DNA from: Betaproteobacteria bacterium HGW-Betaproteobacteria-18
GTDB taxonomy: Bacteria; Pseudomonadota; Gammaproteobacteria; Burkholderiales; Burkholderiaceae_C
Assembly: GCA_002842265.1 (NCBI GenBank)
Contig: PHCO01000003.1
Location: 1 to 50,514 of the forward strand
Reading direction: 5' to 3'
Length of the DNA: 50,514 nucleotides
This document shows, piece by piece, positions 47,741-50,514 of the stretch. Within the stretch, counting starts at the first letter, position 1. Every line of letters begins with the position of its first letter. Position numbers and translations under genes: made by a program. The notes under the pieces were generated by a model, which was given only the letters and a program-made list of their open reading frames with translations, was not told the DNA's origin and did no database searches.

Positions 47741-50260
47741 ATGTTCCGCCAGTGCATTCGATGGATCAAACGATGGGATCCCAGATCGCCCCGGCCTGCC
47801 CCGCAAGCGGCGCCGACAAGTCCTGCGGCTGTGGCGAATGCGATCGGCTCGCTGGAAGGCGTCAGCAGGAAGCCTGTCGACTTTCGTGGGCATGCCGACG
47901 GCTGGTTGCGCATCTTGCGCGCAGGAGAGCTGTTGGAGCTGGTGCAGAGCGCCAGGGCGACGGAAGCGATGTGGCGTCAGTCGCGCCTGTCCTCACTGGT
48001 CTGGCGGCGCGATCTGCTGCCGGCATTGCATCGCTACGCTGAATACGTGCAACTCATGCCTGCCTCAGAAAGCCATCACCACGCCCACGTGGGCGGACTG
48101 CTGGCTCACACGATGGAGATGACGCTCGCGGCCATGACCTGGCGCAACGGTCATTTCTTTCCCGAGGGTGCGGCAGTGGAGGAGATGGACGCGCAGCGCG
48201 ACGAATGGACCTATGTGGTCTTCTTCGCGGCCCTGCTACACGACGTTGGCAAGATCATGACCGATCTGCGGGTGTCCTGGTCCTGCTTTGACATGGATGC
48301 ACCGCTGCGGTGGGTGCCCATGTCGGGTCCACTGACCGAGATGGCTCAGCAACGGCCTGGCGGTGAATACCTGGTGGAGTTCACCCCAAAGTCAGCGCGC
48401 GAGTATCAGGCGCACTCCAAGCTGTCCATGATCCTGCTGCAGCAGATTGCACCGCCTTCTGCCCTGAGTTTCCTGGCACGCCGCCCTCAGGCATTTGAAT
48501 CGCTGGCGCAGTACCTGTCCGGCGGGGACAAGTCCAGCCTCTTGGCCACCATCATCCGCAAGGCGGATCAGACCTCGACCCAGCAGGCCCTGACCAGTGG
48601 AAGCCGTGCACGATTCGCAACATCCACCAGCGTGCCATTGATCGACTTGCTGATGCAGTCCATCAAGGACATGCTCAGAAGCGGCACGGCGCTTCCTTTG
48701 AACCGCAGCGGCGCAGCGGGCTGGGTATTCGACAGCGCCATCTGGTTCGTGGCCAAGCGACTGGCCGATGGCGTGCGGCAACACATCAAGCAACACCATC
48801 CTGAAGAGGCCATTCCCGGTGAGAACAAGAACGACCGCCTGTTTGACACCTGGCAGGAAAACGGCTGTATCCAGCTCAACCCGCAAACCGGCCAGGCGGT
48901 GTGGTACGTGCAGGTGCACGGAGGCGAGTCCACATCTGGCGCAGCTTCTGTTCCTCTGCAGGAACACGACCAGCCTGATCCGGAGAGGCTGGAGGAGGGT
49001 GGGGCAACCTACTCCCACACGCTCACCATGCTGCGGTTTCCGTTGGACAAGCTCTTTGGCGACCCGGCGCAGTATCCACCCTCTATGGTCGGACGGATCG
49101 AGGTCCAGCAAAAGCGTGTCGCAACCTCAGCCGAACCGACTGTTGGCGCAAATCAGCATGCGCAGACGAACGATGGCGCCGGTGCGGCCACCCCGTCCAC
49201 GCGCGACTGCGATGACAGCGATGACAGCAAACCAACAGCGGAGCCTCTCCCCAGCGATCCTAGCGCTGCCGCAGCGCCCACTTCAACTGCGGGCACAAGC
49301 AAGAGCTTTCGGGAGAAAGCTGCCCCAGCACTTCGGGCTCCCAACTTCAGTCGACCCAGGTCTGCACCATCCACGCCGGTAAAGGCCGCCAAGGTGACCG
49401 GTGACAAGAATCTGCCGGACAAGCCCACGGTTGCACCAACCGATTCATCAAAACCTGCTGCCTCAGATGTGGAACCTTTGCAGGTGGGTGGACCCGATGG
49501 CTTCGGCAAGTGGCTGGACTTCGAGGATGACGCTGCGCTGTTCGAGGCGCCTCCCAAGGCGGTTCAACGACCCGTGGACCAGCCCGCGAGCAAGACCCAT
49601 GCATCCGCTCAAACACCTGCGCCAGTTGCGGCAAAGGCACCCAAAACTGCGACAAAACCATCCCCGGCACCGAGTGCGCCTGCGGATCGCGCGCGAGTCG
49701 AACTGCCCGCCATCCCCGAGACACCCGAACGCCGTCCGCTGCTGGTACGAGCAAGACATCCATCCATGGCGGCCAGGAGCGAACCGGCACACACACCGCG
49801 CATGCAACATGCGCCAGTGGTTCTCACACCGTTTTTGCCCGAACTCCCTCATGAAACGGCGGGCAAACAGGTTGAACCCACTTTCATGGCCATGGCGTTC
49901 TTGACCTGGCTGCAGCAGGGTCTGGCCAGCCGTTCCCTGAAGTACAACGAGACTGGCGCCATGATCCACTTCACGGCCGAAGGTATGGCGCTGGTGTCAC
50001 CGCTGGTGTTCAAGGCCTATGTGGCTGATGAGGAGTCGGTGAACGACGCCGAGTCCGAAGCACAAGCGCTTCAGGTACAACGCGAAGTCATCAAGGCGGG
50101 CTGGCACCTCATGGGCCCAGGCAAGACCAACATCCTCAGGTACCAGGTGCTCGGACGCGGTGGCGTGCCGGTCGGAAAGCTCAGCGCCGTCGTCCTGATC
50201 CGGCCGGAGCGCTGGGTGATGCCGGTGCCCCCCAGCAACCCGGTTCTCCAGATTGCATGA
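47741..50260 (+). CDS. traI: MobH-family relaxase TraI (TraI_2 / TraI_2_C-like)
   Basis: HD-like SESHHHAHVGGLLAHTMEM...FAALLHDVGKIMTDLRV; C-terminal TFMAMAFLTWLQQGLASRSLKYNETGAMIHFTAEGMALVSPLVFKAY. Confidence 0.93.
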   Translation: MFRQCIRWIKRWDPRSPRPAPQAAPTSPAAVANAIGSLEGVSRKPVDFRGHADGWLRILRAGELLELVQSARATEAMWRQSRLSSLVWRRDLLPALHRYAEYVQLMPASESHHHAHVGGLLAHTMEMTLAAMTWRNGHFFPEGAAVEEMDAQRDEWTYVVFFAALLHDVGKIMTDLRVSWSCFDMDAPLRWVPMSGPLTEMAQQRPGGEYLVEFTPKSAREYQAHSKLSMILLQQIAPPSALSFLARRPQAFESLAQYLSGGDKSSLLATIIRKADQTSTQQALTSGSRARFATSTSVPLIDLLMQSIKDMLRSGTALPLNRSGAAGWVFDSAIWFVAKRLADGVRQHIKQHHPEEAIPGENKNDRLFDTWQENGCIQLNPQTGQAVWYVQVHGGESTSGAASVPLQEHDQPDPERLEEGGATYSHTLTMLRFPLDKLFGDPAQYPPSMVGRIEVQQKRVATSAEPTVGANQHAQTNDGAGAATPSTRDCDDSDDSKPTAEPLPSDPSAAAAPTSTAGTSKSFREKAAPALRAPNFSRPRSAPSTPVKAAKVTGDKNLPDKPTVAPTDSSKPAASDVEPLQVGGPDGFGKWLDFEDDAALFEAPPKAVQRPVDQPASKTHASAQTPAPVAAKAPKTATKPSPAPSAPADRARVELPAIPETPERRPLLVRARHPSMAARSEPAHTPRMQHAPVVLTPFLPELPHETAGKQVEPTFMAMAFLTWLQQGLASRSLKYNETGAMIHFTAEGMALVSPLVFKAYVADEESVNDAESEAQALQVQREVIKAGWHLMGPGKTNILRYQVLGRGGVPVGKLSAVVLIRPERWVMPVPPSNPVLQIA

Positions 50261-50364
50261 CTTGACAGGTGAAGCGCATCGAAGTTTGACAGTTGACAAC
50301 AGTATGGGTACATTGAAACCGTGCATCAGGCGGGATCGGCATCGGTTGACGGCTTTTAGGTATC

Positions 50365-50424
50365 TCGTGGAAAGTTCTAGCAGGCTCATGGCCTGCTTTT
50401 TTAGAACTTAGTGACATTCCACGA
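50365..50424 (+). terminator. Nested hairpin with terminator core downstream of traI
   Basis: GCAGGC-tcatg-GCCTGC-TTTT core inside AAGTTCTA/TAGAACTT and TCGTGGAA/TTCCACGA. Confidence 0.6.
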
Positions 50425-50514
50425 TGTATATTATTGAATTACTTTTAATGATGATTAATCATAAAAAGTAGTTACCTAAGTATGCATTTTTTGAGGGTGG
50501 CAACTGACTAGTGC

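Overview
This 50.5 kb GC-rich window looks like Burkholderiales-type DNA and most of an integrative and conjugative element (ICE). No tools were run; family names come from reading the translations. (1) 26.2-46.7 kb, minus strand: a nearly complete ICEclc/PFGI-1-class type IV secretion cluster (TraG, TIGR03755/56/57-like, TraC/VirB4, TIGR03751/52/49/46/50/45/58-like, RAQPRD, TIGR03747-like, TraD, TIGR03765-like, lytic transglycosylase, TIGR03759-like, PilL-like). A MobH-type TraI relaxase is divergent at 47.7-50.3 kb. (2) 24.2-26.2 kb: SprT-like metallopeptidase, VapBC-type toxin-antitoxin pair and two small ORFs. (3) 13.1-24.1 kb: a cassette-like accessory block with small hypothetical genes, two HNH proteins and zinc-ribbon proteins, separated by hairpin-rich spacers and bracketed by a ~115 bp direct repeat. 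(4) 4.6-13.1 kb: a Cd/Pb/Zn resistance and envelope module (cadA, cadR, CDF transporter, DUF3703-like, CzcI-like, lspA, dsbB, DsbA-like, SCO, YnfA, L,D-transpeptidase). (5) 0.6-2.6 kb: a GHKL ATPase fused to a probable PD-(D/E)XK nuclease, a single-gene defence candidate. The strongest non-coding observations are: a palindrome-rich region between the T4SS and relaxase operons (oriT or structured RNA candidate); three hairpin repeats with compensatory changes; two MerR-type 19-bp-spacer promoters sharing a 16-nt block, one implying a leaderless cadA mRNA; a 24-bp perfect inverted repeat bounding ~0.34 kb; and an inverted duplication of an ORF start. I saw no integrase, att site, tRNA, rRNA or CRISPR.
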